DNA of 64,000 nt from Micropterix aruncella (GCA_944548615.1 OX155950.1:36197027-36261026); one strand, 5' to 3'. Counted from the stretch's first letter, positions 24,800-38,924 are shown. A program made the numbers and translations. The notes: a model not told the origin generated them from the sequence alone.

Positions 24800-25511
24800 C
24801 TCAGTACTGTCTACTAAGAGACGTAATGCACTCAGACTAGTGTTTCTGCTCTTTTATTGATTCTATCGTGTAACATAGACGTTTGAACGAGGTTTGAGCT
24901 TGAAAGAAAAGAAAAAAACGTTAGACGTGCCTCCATTAAATAATAATTAATTTTGACTAGCACTGAGTATGGTATGTACCAATACATTGTGGTTAAACTA
25001 TACGAAATGTCAAACAAAACAACCTCAAATGTACTTAGAAGTACATTTTGAGACACTGAAAATAACATCTCTAGATCCGCTTCGAATAGTTTTGTTATTT
25101 TTTTTACCCAAAATGAATACAATTTCATGAACATAACCAACAGCATACGACTATCTCACATAAGGATAAGTGTTGCCAAGTCAAATTACTTTTCCCTCAC
25201 TTCGAAATATTTTTAACTCTTTTTTGCCAAACTGTACATAGGAACAACAGCCGCAACCCTCAGACCACCCTCTGACCGCATCAATATTTGCGAACAACAA
25301 AAGCGACATATCAACCTGATATCCTTAACAATTAAATCCATTTTATAAACTAAATCACAAGACACAGCTAATGTTAATTTACCGTTCGTTTAAGGAAACT
25401 ATTAAAAATATTTTTTTGTAATTTTTATTCTGAATTTATTGTAAACTTATTTCTAAAATTTTAAATTCTTGGATAATTTTAAAGATGTCGATTTTTTAGT
25501 TTAGCTGTAAT
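24800..25511. other. AT-rich stretch without recognisable genes
   Basis: Nothing beyond weak, short open frames was seen. Confidence 0.5.
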
Positions 25512-25515
25512 TTAA

Positions 25516-25821
25516 CCCCTTGAGTATGATACGACCAAATCTGGTTCTGAAACAATTATCCGTTGAGTATGATACGACCAGATCTGGTTCCGCGTTTTTT
25601 TCATTTCTTTGACGTAATCATATTTATTCATAATTATCTAATTGTTTTACAAAATGATATTTCAATATTCTATATTCAAAATTTCAATGCAATCATTGTG
25701 CAGTTGTTCTTTTTATGATTGGTGTAGTAGTTTCGTAGTTATAGTACTTTAAGGTCGATGTCGCCGAAAATCCTGCAAAAGAGACAGATGCATCCATGAA
25801 AATACCCATTTACTCCAAGGG
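25516..25821. mobile_element. MITE of piggyBac-like type, about 306 bp, flanked by TTAA
   Basis: TTAA at 25512-25515 and 25822-25825 flank ends reading CCCCTTGAGTA and (reverse complement of the right end) CCCTTGGAGTA. A near-duplicate of 'gagtatgatacgacca.atctggttc' occurs twice at the left end. The TTAA duplication is the hallmark of piggyBac-type insertion. No coding. Confidence 0.6.
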
Positions 25822-26184
25822 TTAATGGTCAACTAATCGTTATTATAATATTTAGTTAATTTTCTCCCACTTCTTACATAAAATGGATTTTTTTATCTTG
25901 TTAATATTATTACTTGTGGTCATTATTTTATTACTTTACGTCAGTTTTATATTATTACTTTTGAATAAATCGTCAGTTAAACGGCACATACTAATTTAGC
26001 ATACGGAGAACACGTACTATATTATACTAAAGAATTGGTATTGGAAACAATTAATGTATTGGTTGGAGCAGGCAGCGTTTCCCAAAGGAGTGTCGCGACC
26101 CGGTACCGGGTCACAAATTAAAATATTGGGTCACAGCATTATCTCCCTGTTGTTTAAACCAATCATACTCGTAAATGATCAAGT

Positions 26185-26735
26185 AATGTATAATACAATA
26201 CAATCAACTACTCCAGTAGATAGGCATTATTACACTTGGATGCGTCATAAAATTAAATGCAAAAAAAATAATTATTAAAAACATAACTATCATGATAGTT
26301 GTCATGGCTGTAATATTATATTCAATATTACCTACATACAAATACTTACAATATACTGATGTGATTTAATAGTCAGGGAGAATAATATATTAAAATAGAA
26401 ATGCAATTTCTATGTAAAATAATCAAAGAAAATTTATTTTATTGTCAATCCAGCAATATGCCTTCATATTTTTTTAAATGAATATATGTAGGTACAATAC
26501 ATTATATGAAAATTAGAATGTCAGCTATCATAATACCATTATATTTAAAACTTTACAAATTTCATTAATCATCAACATGGAAAATAAACTCAGAATTTTC
26601 AAACTCCCTTATACCATAAATTGGGATTCTTACCAAATCATTTACAATTATCTTTTCAAATTGGTCCTCTCCAAGGCTTTTTATTTGCTCTGGAATCGTA
26701 TTATAGTAAAACGAATTTTGGTGAATAAAACTGTA
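26185..26735 (-). pseudogene. LINE C-terminus and 3' UTR scrap (same family as 54185-56190)
   Basis: Minus-strand peptide IPEQIKSLGEDQFEKIIVND ending IFHVDD and a stop near 26575, followed by about 390 bp of UTR. The sequence is nearly the same, without interruption, as the LINE that is split by insertions at 54185-56190. It therefore serves as the empty-site reference for those insertions. Confidence 0.72.
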
Positions 26736-26839
26736 TCACCCTTTGTTAGGTCGCTGTCGATTTAGCACCCTCCCCAAACCATAACCCCAAACTCACCCCT
26801 AACTCCTCACTCCGATAAGTGTAATATTTCGAGATTGAA

Positions 26840-27140
26840 TTTAAGTATGACTAGCGCGCCCTCTGGTTGACTTTTGAACTCTTGCTATGACCGAATGGTG
26901 ACTACATGCCGAATTTCAGTTCAATCGGATGTAGCGTTTAGGCGCTATCGTGGAGGAATACACTCACTCTCTCTCACACACACACACACACACATACACG
27001 AACTCACAGAAGGACTTTTGGAAATGGTCCTAATCGTCTTGAAGGGGGGGGGGGTTGAAAATGTATATATCCGTCTTCATCTCGAAAAAAGTTTTTGCGC
27101 GTTGTCAATACTTTCTCTACCGGAAAGAAAAGTAAGACAC
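26840..27140 (+). repeat. Dispersed repeat family B, copy 1, with (CA)n
   Basis: Shares 'agtatgactagcgcgccctc', 'cttgc.atgaccgaatg', 'aatcggatg.agcgtttagg', an internal CA run (26977-26992) and 'cgtcttcatctcga' with 37838-38180 and 47880-48120. It also holds a run of about 12 Gs near 27044. Function unknown; behaves as a mobile repeat. Confidence 0.75.
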
Positions 27141-27453
27141 GAAGGAGAAGCATATAAATTACCGGTCCAGGGCAAAAATAGTTTGGGGAACGCTGTGTTA
27201 GAGAATCTCTTATGTACCTATTATTCTAAATAAATTTTAAAAAATCGCTAAATAGCTGTTTTTTTAGTAGGACAAGAATTTTTAAAGATGTTCTCACGTA
27301 AAAATAAAAACAAACTGTAAAGTTAGGGAGGTTGATCACAATTTTCAAACACCCATTTCCCACGTCCAAATTATCCATAATCACTTCATTTAAGTCGCAC
27401 AGTGAGCGTACAGCCGCCACGCCACATCGCCCTATTTGATATTTTGATACGAG

Positions 27454-27669
27454 ATGTCATCAGCGATAGCGGTCGTAATGCTGAAATGCTTTGACGCTCA
27501 TACATTAGGCGAGGCAATTAAGAAAATTAAGACTTCAATGTGCGCGGAAGGGCAGGCACGCCCGCTGGATTCGATAAGGGCCATTTTGGAATATTTCAGC
27601 GTGCCGTTGACTTCGAAACAAAGAAAAAAGTGTGGAATAATGGTGACGTGTTTCGGCAGCGTTGAATAG
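27454..27669 (+). CDS. Unrecognised short open frame
   Basis: A 71-codon frame starting ATG with ordinary amino-acid composition (KCFDAHTLGEAIKKIKTSM ... SIRAILEYFSVPL) in a window where most open frames are low-complexity. I recognise no domain, and no splice context or second copy was seen. It could be an exon, a decayed element fragment or chance. Confidence 0.15.
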   Translation: MSSAIAVVMLKCFDAHTLGEAIKKIKTSMCAEGQARPLDSIRAILEYFSVPLTSKQRKKCGIMVTCFGSVE

Positions 27670-27924
27670 GAGTTTATAAATGGAGGTTTATCATCAAGAT
27701 AGCTAAAAGTATGCCTGTCAAGTAATCGTGCTGTGCTTTCTTAAGGAAATGTTGTATACCAGTCATTTCTATTATGACGTCAAAAAGCCAATTTAATTAA
27801 TTGCTACTAACAATTATTAAAAAATCTCATCTTAATTCCAAATAATTAACTATTTTAATTATTACTGAAATTTTCTTCGTTACTATCTATACGGTTAAAC
27901 AACAAGGGCGGGTCGATAGAAATA

Positions 27925-28716
27925 GAAATAGAAATAGAAATATTTTTATTATCCGAAATTGTGGTGGTACATTTATGGTGATAATGCGTAAAACTATGTA
28001 TCTCACAATTACCTGTTATTAAAACAGATTGACAAATTTACTTATCTGCTAAATTGACTTATCTGCTAATTATAATATCTTATTAAAAAAATTAATTATT
28101 TCACTGGTTTAACATGAAAAAATCTAAACAGACCGGATAAGTAGAACTAACAGTAGAAGACAATTAGAAAAAATAATTCACCAATAATATAAAAAAAAAA
28201 GAAAAAATCAAAATCAAGGAATAATCAAAATTCCGCCTATAAATACGAAATGTATATAATTTAAAATGTAACAGTAGAAAACAATTAATAAAAAATAATT
28301 CACCAATATTATAAAAAATAATGAAAAAAAATCAAAATCAAGGAATAATCAAAAATCCGCCTATAAATACGAAATGTATATAATTGAAAATTTGTATTCT
28401 TCCTAATTGAATTATTGTAAAAACAAAATGAAAATGCATGCCTACAATGTAATATTATGAGAAATATTCCTTTAATGTGTAAAAGCTTTTATCGATAAGC
28501 CATTTTTTCAACACTGCGGTAAACCCTTTTCCTTTTATTTCTTTGATATTTGCAGGTAGGTGGTTATAGATTTTTATTGCATTGTATAACATTCCTTTTT
28601 TAAATAGAGTTAAATTCAGCTTGGGTGCTTGTAGCTCATGTGGCCGCCACAGATATTGACAGTCTGTGGCGGCGACGTTGTTTTGGCGGCGTCTATCAAA
28701 TCTGTGGTTGATTATT
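27925..28716 (-). pseudogene. LINE C-terminus with UTR and (ATTTCT)n tail
   Basis: The minus strand from 28716 reads NHRFDRRRQNNVAATDC, then LYNAIKIYNHLPANIKEI, then AVLKKWLIDKSFYTLKEYFS before TAA at 28455-28457. 'YNHLPANIK' is the standard C-terminal motif of CR1-type LINEs. The element ends at the GAAATA run 27925-27944 (plus strand), its 3' tail. The UTR contains a 121-bp tandem duplication at 28150-28390. The short coding region lies outside the main open frames. Confidence 0.75.
28150..28390 (+). repeat. Tandem duplication, period 121 bp
   Basis: 'cagtaga.gacaatta' to 'cctataaatacgaaatgtat' occurs twice in succession with few differences, inside the 3' UTR of the LINE at 27925-28716. 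Confidence 0.88.
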
Positions 28717-28839
28717 CAGTCACTGATGTCAAATCATAATGGCAAGTTACACTATTGAGCAGCATGTTAAAACTTTATTATCGAAAGGAGTGTTCGTTAG
28801 TGTATAGTTATCTATCGCGGTGACGTCTAACGAAAATGA

Positions 28840-28975
28840 CTCCAAGCGCCTGTCAAAATTATATTTTTGTACGAGATCAAATTATCCTCTCAAACCAATA
28901 GAAAATGAGATTCCCCAGGGGTCTGTACCAGCCCCTATTATATATTATATATGTCAACAATGTAGCTAAATTATT
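28840..28975 (+). pseudogene. Short RT scrap (PQG motif)
   Basis: The plus strand reads NEIPQGSVPAPIIYYI with a frameshift continuing YVNNVAKLF. This matches the RT block GxPQGSxLGPxLxxxYINDI. The rest of the element is not evident. Confidence 0.5.
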
Positions 28976-29620
28976 TATTTATTATTTATTTAATACTTGT
29001 ACAAAGAAAACAGTTACATTGTTAACGAAGAGTTACATAGTTGCATTGTTAAAGAATTTATACATTGTAAATAACAGCTTAAGATTGACAGCTTACGTAA
29101 CAAATTGCGCTATGCATATCTAACGAGGCTTCTCAGGCCTGTATCTAGATGCACATAATGCAGATGCTGTAAAAAACATAATCGTCGCAAACTTTGTATT
29201 CATTCCTACAAAATACATTATATGCATATATATTTTTCCCAAAAATGACAACAACAGAACTGCAAATTGAAACACACAAAGAACCCTACATATAGAGTAA
29301 AAAATAAAGTGTATTTATTACCATTACTACTTCACAATTTAATAGGAATTACCAAGTATATTAAATTAATCTTAAATTAGTCACTCAGATTTAAAAAGTG
29401 TTACACAGGAAATTACTCCTAAATTATTTCAATTACCAAAAAACGACTAAATATTACAATTGCCAATAAAAATACCACATTAAATTACATTGGTTAGTAC
29501 TATGTTATTTTTGAAATATTTAAAGTTATGCGCAAACATGTTGATTTTAAGCAGTTACACCCGGAAGCATCTCTTAAAAATACCAATGCTTCTAATCGAC
29601 TTTAGTTTAAAAGGAAATAT
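28976..29620. other. AT-rich stretch without recognisable genes
   Basis: No gene or clear repeat noticed. Confidence 0.45.
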
Positions 29621-29621
29621 A

Positions 29622-31140
<1,519 letters not shown>

Positions 31141-32774
31141 TGAACGTACGGAAACGTACGGAAACTGGTCGAAAATTCGAGGGATCAGAAGTATCGCCAG
31201 ATTTAAATAATGGTATAACTTTACTATGTTTCATCAGATCAGGAAACACTCCAGAAGTAACACAACAATTGAATATATATGCTAGATAAGGTGCGATTAT
31301 TTCTATGATGTATGAAATTGTTTTTACAGAATATCCCCAAAGGTCCATAGTTTTCTTTATCTCAATTGTTTTAAAGGCATTTATTATATCATTGCAGTTA
31401 ACAATAGTGAAAGCGAAGTCGGTACCACATGCGGAAACGCTTTCTTTAAGTAGCATCTCAGCTGAAATGGAAGACGACTTGAGGGCGTTAGTCGTTATTA
31501 ACGGTATATTCGTAAAAAATCGCTCAAACTCAGTCGCAACTTCCATATCCGCTTTAATTTCTAAATTTTTTATCTTTAAATGAAAGTCCCTTGTGCGAGC
31601 TATAACCCTATTTGTTTCATTATTAATAATATTCCATGTAGCTTTAATTTTGTTTGTAGAGTTTTTGATCTTATTCTTCAAAGAAATTGACTTCGCAGTG
31701 GAACAGGCTCGTTTGAATATTTTGGAATAGTTATTTACATAGTCCTTAAAAGTCGCACTATGATTATAAGTTTTTTCGTTATACAGTTCATACAATTTAT
31801 TACGACTTTTGTAAATACCAACAGTTGCCCAATCATTAAAGCATAAGCGATCACTGATCGATTTCGTTTTAGGTATGAAGATTCTATTAAATTCAACTCT
31901 AATTAATTCAAAGAATGAGTCATAAAGTTGGTCAGGATTGTCATGAATTGGCAACCTTTGTAATTTGCTAATTAAGCTAGATTTAAATTCCCCTAGACGG
32001 CACTCAGTAATTGGAATAAAACTAATATTTTTTCTTAGAACCCTAGTGCTTTTCTTAGGAAATGATACTAACTGACCGCAGTGATCAGAGTGCAAAATAT
32101 TAATTAGTGATTTATAATTGGGTTTTATGTTTGTGAATATATTATCTATACAAGTAGCACTTGAGGCAGTTATCCTCGTAGGTTCAAGAAAGACATTATA
32201 TAAGTTAAATGATCTAAATAAATTTAAAAAGTTACATGTCAAGGATTTTTTTTTCAAATATATTGATGTTAAAGTCTCCACAAATAACAATTGTTTTAGG
32301 ACTATTGGTTATTTTGAATAAGGCATCTTCGATAATTTTATAAAAAGCTTCATAAGGCGCACATGGTGGTTTGTATACACTTATAACAATGGTTTCCTCC
32401 AATTCTATACATGCAATCTCTAAAACTCGTTCGACAGAGAGGCTCACAATATCACGTCTTTCTTTAAATTTCAAGCATTTCTTTGTAATTATTAAAGAGC
32501 CACCACGTATCAACCGAACTCTGTTAAATGAGCTGGCAATCTGATGGTTATTGGAACTGAAAATGATCTGATGGCTTTTGAGCCATGATTCTGATATACA
32601 TAGAATGTCGATATGATTACAGTTCAAGAACAATTCTAATTCTAGCTCTTTGCCTATTATCCCCTGAATATTCTGATGCACCAGATTTATACATTTTTTT
32701 GGAATATTTTCTTGAGTAATAACCACTGGTGGGGATATCAGATTATTTATATTATTAATTTTCTCTGAAGACAA
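31141..32774 (-). pseudogene. LINE endonuclease and RT N-terminus (same element)
   Basis: The minus frame from 32774 shows the apurinic-type endonuclease: HQNIQGI, ILCISESWL, IVISVYKPPCAPY and CGDFNIN (catalytic). After a frame change near 32260 it continues TCIDNIFTNIKP and ILHSDHCG (the catalytic SDH block), then a spacer and RT start (MDLWGYSVKT, GVFPDLMKHSKVIPLFKSGD, SNFRPVS). At about 31141-31165 roughly 100 residues expected between 'FRPVS' and 'KKQFGF' are missing, at a duplicated 'acgtacgga'. The frame continues upstream of 32774 without an obvious start, so ORF1 was lost. Confidence 0.9.
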
Positions 32775-32899
32775 TTGTATTAAATTACCATTATTGCTAC
32801 TTAAGTTTTCATTTTCATTAATTACATAGCCAGAGTTTCGCTCTATTGTCTTAAAGTCTAATTTAAAGAATATTTTAAAGAATATATAAAAAAGTTTTA

Positions 32900-33690
32900 G
32901 GCATAGTAAAGACTAGTCGCCTGGAACTTAGCCGAACATAGACAATGCCGTTTTAAATCGTTCATGTCCGCAACTTCAAAAGGTGTCGGAAATTAAATAT
33001 CTAGGCCTAGTAACAATTAAGCGACTTCATTGAAGTTTACAAACAGAAGTTATTATAGGTAAATAATCATATTATCGCAGATATATTTGGAAGTGTATTT
33101 GAAGTACGTGGCCTTCGTTTATTAAAATTCAATAGGAATTAATCCTGCCTCTGAATATGTATTTAACGATTTCCGTGTGCACAAAGCTTTTCTATCAAGA
33201 TCCATGTCCAACAAATCGATATGTTATTAGGAATATACACTACCAAAGTGGGAGAAACTTTTCCTCCACGTAATCAGGGCAGGAAACATATAACATACCA
33301 TCATCAAAATCAAAATGCTCTGACTAACAAAGAACTTGAGGGCCCGGCGGTGCCTTCAATTTTACATTCTTCATCATCTTACCAGGACAAAGAAGACGAC
33401 ATTCTGTAACAATGTAAGAAATATTTGGATAACTACGATTAGTTATAATAAAAACTACGAACCTGGCTGTATCGGTCAATGAGACCAACATAAAAAGCTA
33501 TGCGGTCTGTTATACAGGGCGGGATTTTTATAAAATCGCCACAATTAGTTTACATGCGCACTTACATATGCCACCGCGTCGCACAGCGGGAAATGGGATA
33601 CTAAAGTTGCCACGTGTATGGAGGGAGCTATAGCGATGCTGCCAGATTTAAACTAAAATATCTGTGTCTATCAGACCATTATAGGTTATA
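32900..33690. other. Non-coding stretch, possible LINE scraps
   Basis: A short plus-strand peptide near 32985-33015 (SEIKYLGLVTI) resembles an RT 'KYLG' block but is too short to classify. No host gene recognised. Confidence 0.35.
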
Positions 33691-33694
33691 CGCT

Positions 33695-34357
33695 GGAGCT
33701 AATGGGCCCTCGCTGAGTTGGCCACGAAGACCCATTCTGTTCAGGGTTGGTCACACTCACGGGTCAACACCTATCCGGCGGCCTCCACGCATGAAGTGCG
33801 AGCCCGGGCAAAACTCTGGCCTTAGGGCTAGTTTCCCCTAGGATTCAACCTTCTGGCGCTCCTGGACGGTCTGCGCACCGTGCGGCGTAAGCCAATCGAC
33901 TGTGCACTCTGACTAACAGTAGAGAAGCAGTACTGTTCCTATAGAGAGGGGGTGGTTGCGGACCTTACGGCGACTGCTCTTGAAACGACCATGGGCTACC
34001 CGATCCTGGGTGAACAGCCGGACAAAGGATGCCGTGGTCCGCGATAGATTCGGTATACACCGTTTCACCGCTTCGTAAGGGAGAGGACCGCGCAAGCGAC
34101 CTCGAACTCGTAACCAATCGAGAGACCGGAGTAATCTGGTCGCAATCGAAAGTAAGGGCGTGAGTATAAGCCCGCTAGGTAACACACCTAGTTATCTCGC
34201 GGTTAAGGCGTTGGCCTCTTGCGGGCATGTGGCAGAGCTTGACGGTGGACTGTTTTGTCCAAGTCTTCTGCGTTTACTTCACGGGAGAGAGAACGGCTAA
34301 TCGTTAAAACTTCCTGAGGTGACGGGTTGGCCTTTTGTAGTTGACAACTCTAGTTAT
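33695..34357 (+). mobile_element. Helitron-like non-autonomous repeat (family A), copy 2
   Basis: The longest clean copy, about 660 bp. It begins around 'gctaatgggccctcgctgag' and ends at CTAG, after which the three copies part. Upstream of the end, 'gacgggttggcctt' is a decayed form of the palindrome seen in copy 1. It shares its whole length with the copy at 61866-62512. No helicase coding. Confidence 0.58.
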
Positions 34358-34439
34358 ACCGTTATACTTGTAACAGGGTAAGGAATAAATGCCTGCATTT
34401 AATGGTGAGATATTCTGATTTTAGTTAAGAAAGTTCATT

Positions 34440-35098
34440 TGCTATATTTTTCAAGACCTGATATATCCAGATATTTTATTTTCGGACCATTTCTTGACTA
34501 AGCAGATGAGGCTTATCTCGATTTATCTGATGAACTACTTAACAAACTTAAACGTTTGGAAAATGTATGCATACGATTCATCATATGTCTACGTAAGTAT
34601 GATCACGTGTCCGAATATAGGGCACAGTTAAATTAGTTGCCAGTACTCCAAAGGATAAATGTTCATATACTTACTCTCCTCTATAGTATACTATTCCAAT
34701 CAACACCATCCTATCCCCATCGTTTTTGAAACATTAAGTTCCCACGGTCTCATGGTTGGCCAGCGTCTGACAGTTTACTAAAAAATCCGTGGACTCTGGA
34801 ACGCTTTCCCGGCAAATATACGAAACTCGCCTTCTTTACCATCATTTAAGACTCACCCAAATGATTACTACTTTTCTAAGAAGTAAACAAGTTCTTCCCT
34901 TTGTCTCCTCTTCCTTTCTCAATATCCTTTCCTCCGGAATTCTCAGTGTTAAATACCTATACTAGTCTTTATTTCCACAATGCGCGCATATACTACTGTG
35001 ATTAGGTTAGTTGTAAGACATTGCCATGTGGCAATAAGCTCGCCTGTTTCCATTATATTTAAGTGCAATTAAAGAGTATAATATTGTTATTATTATAT
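34440..35098 (+). pseudogene. LINE RT C-terminal fragment with 3' tail
   Basis: The plus strand, with stops, reads DELLNKLKRLENVCIRFI, LRKYDHVSEYRAQL and further C-terminal coding, similar to the minus-strand LINE at 24148-24725. The 3' UTR includes 'gttgtaagacattgccatgt', 'ggcaataagctcgcct' and 'attaaagagtataat', then an ATT-type tail at 35076-35095. The UTR end is shared with the SINE at 62885. Confidence 0.78.
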
Positions 35099-35099
35099 C

Positions 35100-36400
35100 C
35101 GACTTTCTGTCAGTAAGGTACGATATTGTAAAAAAATATGTCACATCCGCCCTGTTCAAAATTCAACAGATATCGTAATGACTGCGAGCTGAATAGAGTT
35201 TTGCGTGACAGGGAAACGGGTCAACAATAAATAACATCTTGCACTCAGGTTTATTGTTTTATTTATTAGTCGTGACCCGCGCCTATTTTATGCGATGAGA
35301 TACAGTACTACAACTATACCACTGTATATTATGACTATACCAAACACTCCATAATAAACAGAGCTTTGGCTGCTTACAATGATAGGCTCTGGGAAAGCAT
35401 TAGAATATCTTTTTCCTCCCTCATCTAACGTCTCATCAATCACATAAATAGAGATTATTGAACATGTTTTTCATTTATAACTGCAGAATATTTGTAATAT
35501 TTCTTGAAATATAATGTGAAATTTGTGGGAATAAAGTGTAAGTACTTTTGTTTGTCTAGTATCATGCTTATTATCTTCAATTTTTAACTTTAGCTAGTTG
35601 GAGTACCCGGCCATTCGTTGCTTTTGCTCGTATTGCATGTGTTGGTTTTGCGTTTAACAGGTTGCGTTCAACGCTACCATTGTCATAAAATATTATAATA
35701 AAAACACGCGCGTATTCGAATGCAATACTGTGTTAAAATGTCAAGTCAATCAACCGATTACTTTGGAGTTTTGCGAGCGCAGACACACGACTGCTGAACT
35801 TTTATCAATATAGACTCAAGCAGGCATCAACGAGGCATCTGTGTACCGAGTTTCAAGTATCCAAGTTCAGTATTACGAGATTGAAATATTTGTGATAGCA
35901 GACTGACATTATTATACTGGTACTAGACTGATTCCCGAATGCTGGTATTAAGCATAGACCAAGGCGCTGGTATAATAGTGATAACAGGCTAGCACCTGGA
36001 GCCAGCAATCTATGAAATACAGTAATAATAATCCAGATTATAGTTGGTTAAACGACATTAGTGTGAAGAATTGTTTTCAACCTAATATCATTGTAGACAA
36101 CTCATTTGTTAAAGAATTGTCTAGAATACTAAGGTATTGGGTATTATTATTATACCACTACATTTTCGGCTAAAAGCCACATTACATTCTCTACTCTTTA
36201 ATTATTTGAAATACCCCTACAAAGTATAATTTAATTTAACTACGAAAATTATGAACGAATTCTTTGTTTTCATGAATAAATTTAGGAAACCAATAGTCTT
36301 CGGAAACCGCCACCGATCGGTATCCGTCGCTTTTAGAAAATTTGACCCAATCTATTTATTTCATTTTTTATTTATTTAAAAATGTATTTCTGTAAAACGT
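35100..36400. other. Non-coding stretch without recognisable genes
   Basis: No open frame of interest and no repeat shared with other parts of the window noticed. Confidence 0.5.
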
Positions 36401-36404
36401 TGAT

Positions 36405-36590
36405 TTTGCTTACAAAAATAACAGGAATCGAATGGCAAAACCTTTTGCTATTTAATTCTGTCACCCAACGGGGACTAGCCCGTTTTAGAGTGGACAGGAC
36501 TCTAATATTACAATAAATTATGTAAAAGTTTTAGTAATATGCTAATAAAATTAAATTGCCCTAAAATGTGGTCCAAAAAAATATTATAAT
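36405..36590 (-). repeat. Dispersed repeat, inverted copy of 10618-10800
   Basis: See 10618-10800; the blocks 'caggactctaatattacaat' and 'ttaaattgccctaaaatgtg' are diagnostic. Confidence 0.75.
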
Positions 36591-36839
36591 TAAAACGCAA
36601 TTTTATTATATAATCGCCATTAAATAGATCATAACATCTGAGAATGACAAGCAGAATAGTCTTAAAACTAAAAAAAAGAGAAAAATTAGCTTATAAGTAA
36701 GAAAAGAAAGATCGTCTCAGGTAGCTCACAATAGTTATTTCCGTCATTTCGAAAAAAATATTTAGCGCATTCACAATACTTTCCTCCTTTTCGCTTGGTT
36801 GATCGGGAAAGTAATATTGCGTTAAAACAAAAATATCAC

Positions 36840-37205
36840 CTTAAAAAAAAGTCCACAGTGGTCGTAAAAATACCACATCTGGGCGCATTGGCACAAGCAT
36901 TTCGTTGAAACGGTATCCATTCAACTTGTATCAGAGCGCCTAATCGTGAGTTTGAACAAAAGGTTGGCCGCAAGCGCGGAACATTACCGTGACTTACGGA
37001 TCCATCGCGTTGTCTGCAAAAACCGCAGGCGCCGCCGCCGCTGCCGCATTTATTCCAGGCAAAAACCACAAACCAGCCCGTGGCCAGTCCCCCTATAAAG
37101 ATGTCCTCTCTGAATGGCAAGAGATGCCGCCATTATTTGCACTGGCACACAGCCGCATGTCAGACAGCATAGCTGAGGTTGAATTATTGAACGTTTGCGT
37201 TTAGA
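36840..37205. other. GC-rich non-repetitive block
   Basis: Contains a (GCC)n-like patch at about 37030-37050 and open frames on both strands caused by composition. Not shared with other parts of the window. Possible conserved non-coding element or CpG-rich regulatory block; no direct evidence. Confidence 0.3.
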
Positions 37206-37412
37206 ATAGCGCGGCTGTTTTAGTGGCTGTTGGATGTGATGGATGGGGAAATCCTACGGCGTTTAACTGCATTTAGCATTGTGACAAGATTCATCGTCTT
37301 GAGTTATATTTGGTAATATCAAAAGTGGGATTTGCTCAATTGTCTCTATTTGGGATTCCTAATTGTTCCGTGCTGGGCCTACTATCCTGTCAGTGTATAT
37401 TTGGGAACTCAC

Positions 37413-37463
37413 GGGAGCTAAACCGTGAGTTGCCGCGGTCGGCCTACTCACGGCTTAGCTCCC
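37413..37463. repeat. 18-bp inverted repeat with 15-base loop
   Basis: Arms GGGAGCTAAACCGTGAGT (37413-37430) and its inverse at 37446-37463 differ at one position. It sits at the left side of a diverged family A copy. Confidence 0.85.
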
Positions 37464-37489
37464 ATTTGGTAGCCTCCTCGAAAAGGCCT

Positions 37490-37795
37490 ACTTGAAAGGC
37501 CACTGTGAAGTCTTCCTGCGGCTGTTACCTATAGTCGTAAACAGCTGTGATCGGAGGTTCCGATCTGGGATAACACTTCGGGCGAAACTGGCAATTTGCG
37601 CGCCGTGCGCTGTCAGCCAATCGCTTGCGAAATCCAGCGAATAACAGGGGAAGTCTGGAAACGTACGTTTCCTAAGAAAAAGGAGGAGGTAGGGGGTAGT
37701 TGCTGACCTGGCGTCATCTATCCTAAAAAACGATCCGTTGGTCACCCGATTCCTTTTGAGCATGACGGGCAATAGGCGCAAAAATGATGTAGTAT
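37490..37795 (+). mobile_element. Helitron-like repeat (family A), highly diverged partial copy
   Basis: The order 'gcgcgccgtgcg.tgtcagccaatcg', 'aataacaggggaagtctgg', 'gtttccta.gaa..ggaggtaggggg' and 'gagcatgacgggcaa' parallels the clean copies, with many substitutions and no clear 3' end. Confidence 0.5.
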
Positions 37796-37837
37796 TTTCT
37801 TAAATATGGCGGTATTAAAAAATGCATCGCTTCTATA

Positions 37838-38180
37838 TGTGTACCGAATTTCATGTCTTTAACTGCATTCTCGTCTATTTCGACATTCAAGTATGACTAG
37901 CGCGCCCTCTGGTGGATCGATTTTAACTACAATCGCATCAACTCTTGCCATGACCGAATGATGCCTCCAATCTGCATGCCAAATTCCAATGAAATGAAGC
38001 GTTTAGGCGCCATGTTGAAGGATGTTGAAGGAAATACACACACACACGCACACACACTGACACACAGACTCACAGCCAGACTTCAAGGAAAGGCATTAAT
38101 CGTCTCAGGGGTGTCAAAATGGATATTTTCGTCTTCATCTCGATTTTTTTTGCGTGTTCACAATACTATACACAGTGCCA
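37838..38180 (+). repeat. Dispersed repeat family B, copy 2, with (CA)n
   Basis: Matches 26840-27140 block by block, including 'gactagcgcgccctctggtg' and 'cgtcttcatctcga', with CA repeats at 38037-38055. A further scrap lies at 36730-36805. Confidence 0.78.
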
Positions 38181-38924
38181 TGAAAGTAAACCACAGCGCA
38201 GGCACGTTCACTTCCCGTCGAACGTCGCAGATATACAAACGTTCGAGAAATCAAGTGATGATATTCATGTAGCTAAGAGCAAATATATCGCACCAGGAGT
38301 TGCATAATTTGTAAAAAGTATGCAAGCTTAAAAATTCCAATGATTTACAAATAAAAGATCGTCGTTATTAAAAATATCTTCGAATATTAATGTAAGTTTA
38401 ATATTTAACTAAAAGTAAAATATTAAAGTGGATTTTCAAATTCTTAGAGAATTATTCTAAATCTTGGAGTCTCTGTACCGAACAAGAAAGTCCTAGTGGT
38501 CCCTGGTTAAAAAAAGGTGGTAAACCACTGCCTTAAACGGTAAACCGAATACACTTTGGTTGAGAAGCACCTGACTTGAACCTTTTGAAACACAACTTTT
38601 ATTTGTCTAATTTTGGGCCAGAAACATATGGAATATGCTACTAGTTGGTCATCGATGCCGAAAGAATTGTTTTTAATTTTCAAAAGATAGCTATATAATG
38701 TTTTCGCATGCTGAAGTCCAAAATTTATATTATACATGAATGATAAGGGAAAATACAAATAAAACTGACAAATAACACAAATTATTTCTTATGAAATTCA
38801 TCACTTTTTTTTGCTTTAAATCAAAGACTGTCAAGACATATGTTCCAGGTTTCCTAATATCCTAATGTTCCTAAAGTTCCAGGTTTTGCTCATAAGGCCT
38901 ACCAATTTATTAGATAATATCGAT

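Larger units (their letters stand above)
26071..27197. mobile_element. hAT-like non-autonomous element, chimeric
   Basis: The ends are inverted: GGCAGCGTTTCCCAAAG at 26071 and (reverse complement) CACAGCGTTCCCCAAAC ending at 27197. Flanking octamers TTGGAGCA and TTAGAGAA match at 6 of 8 positions, compatible with an old 8-bp duplication. Next to the left end is a 'gcgacccggtaccgggtc' palindrome. Inside lie a LINE C-terminal scrap and a family B repeat, so the element is a mosaic. No transposase coding. Confidence 0.5.

Noticed and set aside
36989..37204. Alanine-rich plus-strand open frame
   Set aside because: The alanine run comes from a short GCC repeat; no domain recognised.
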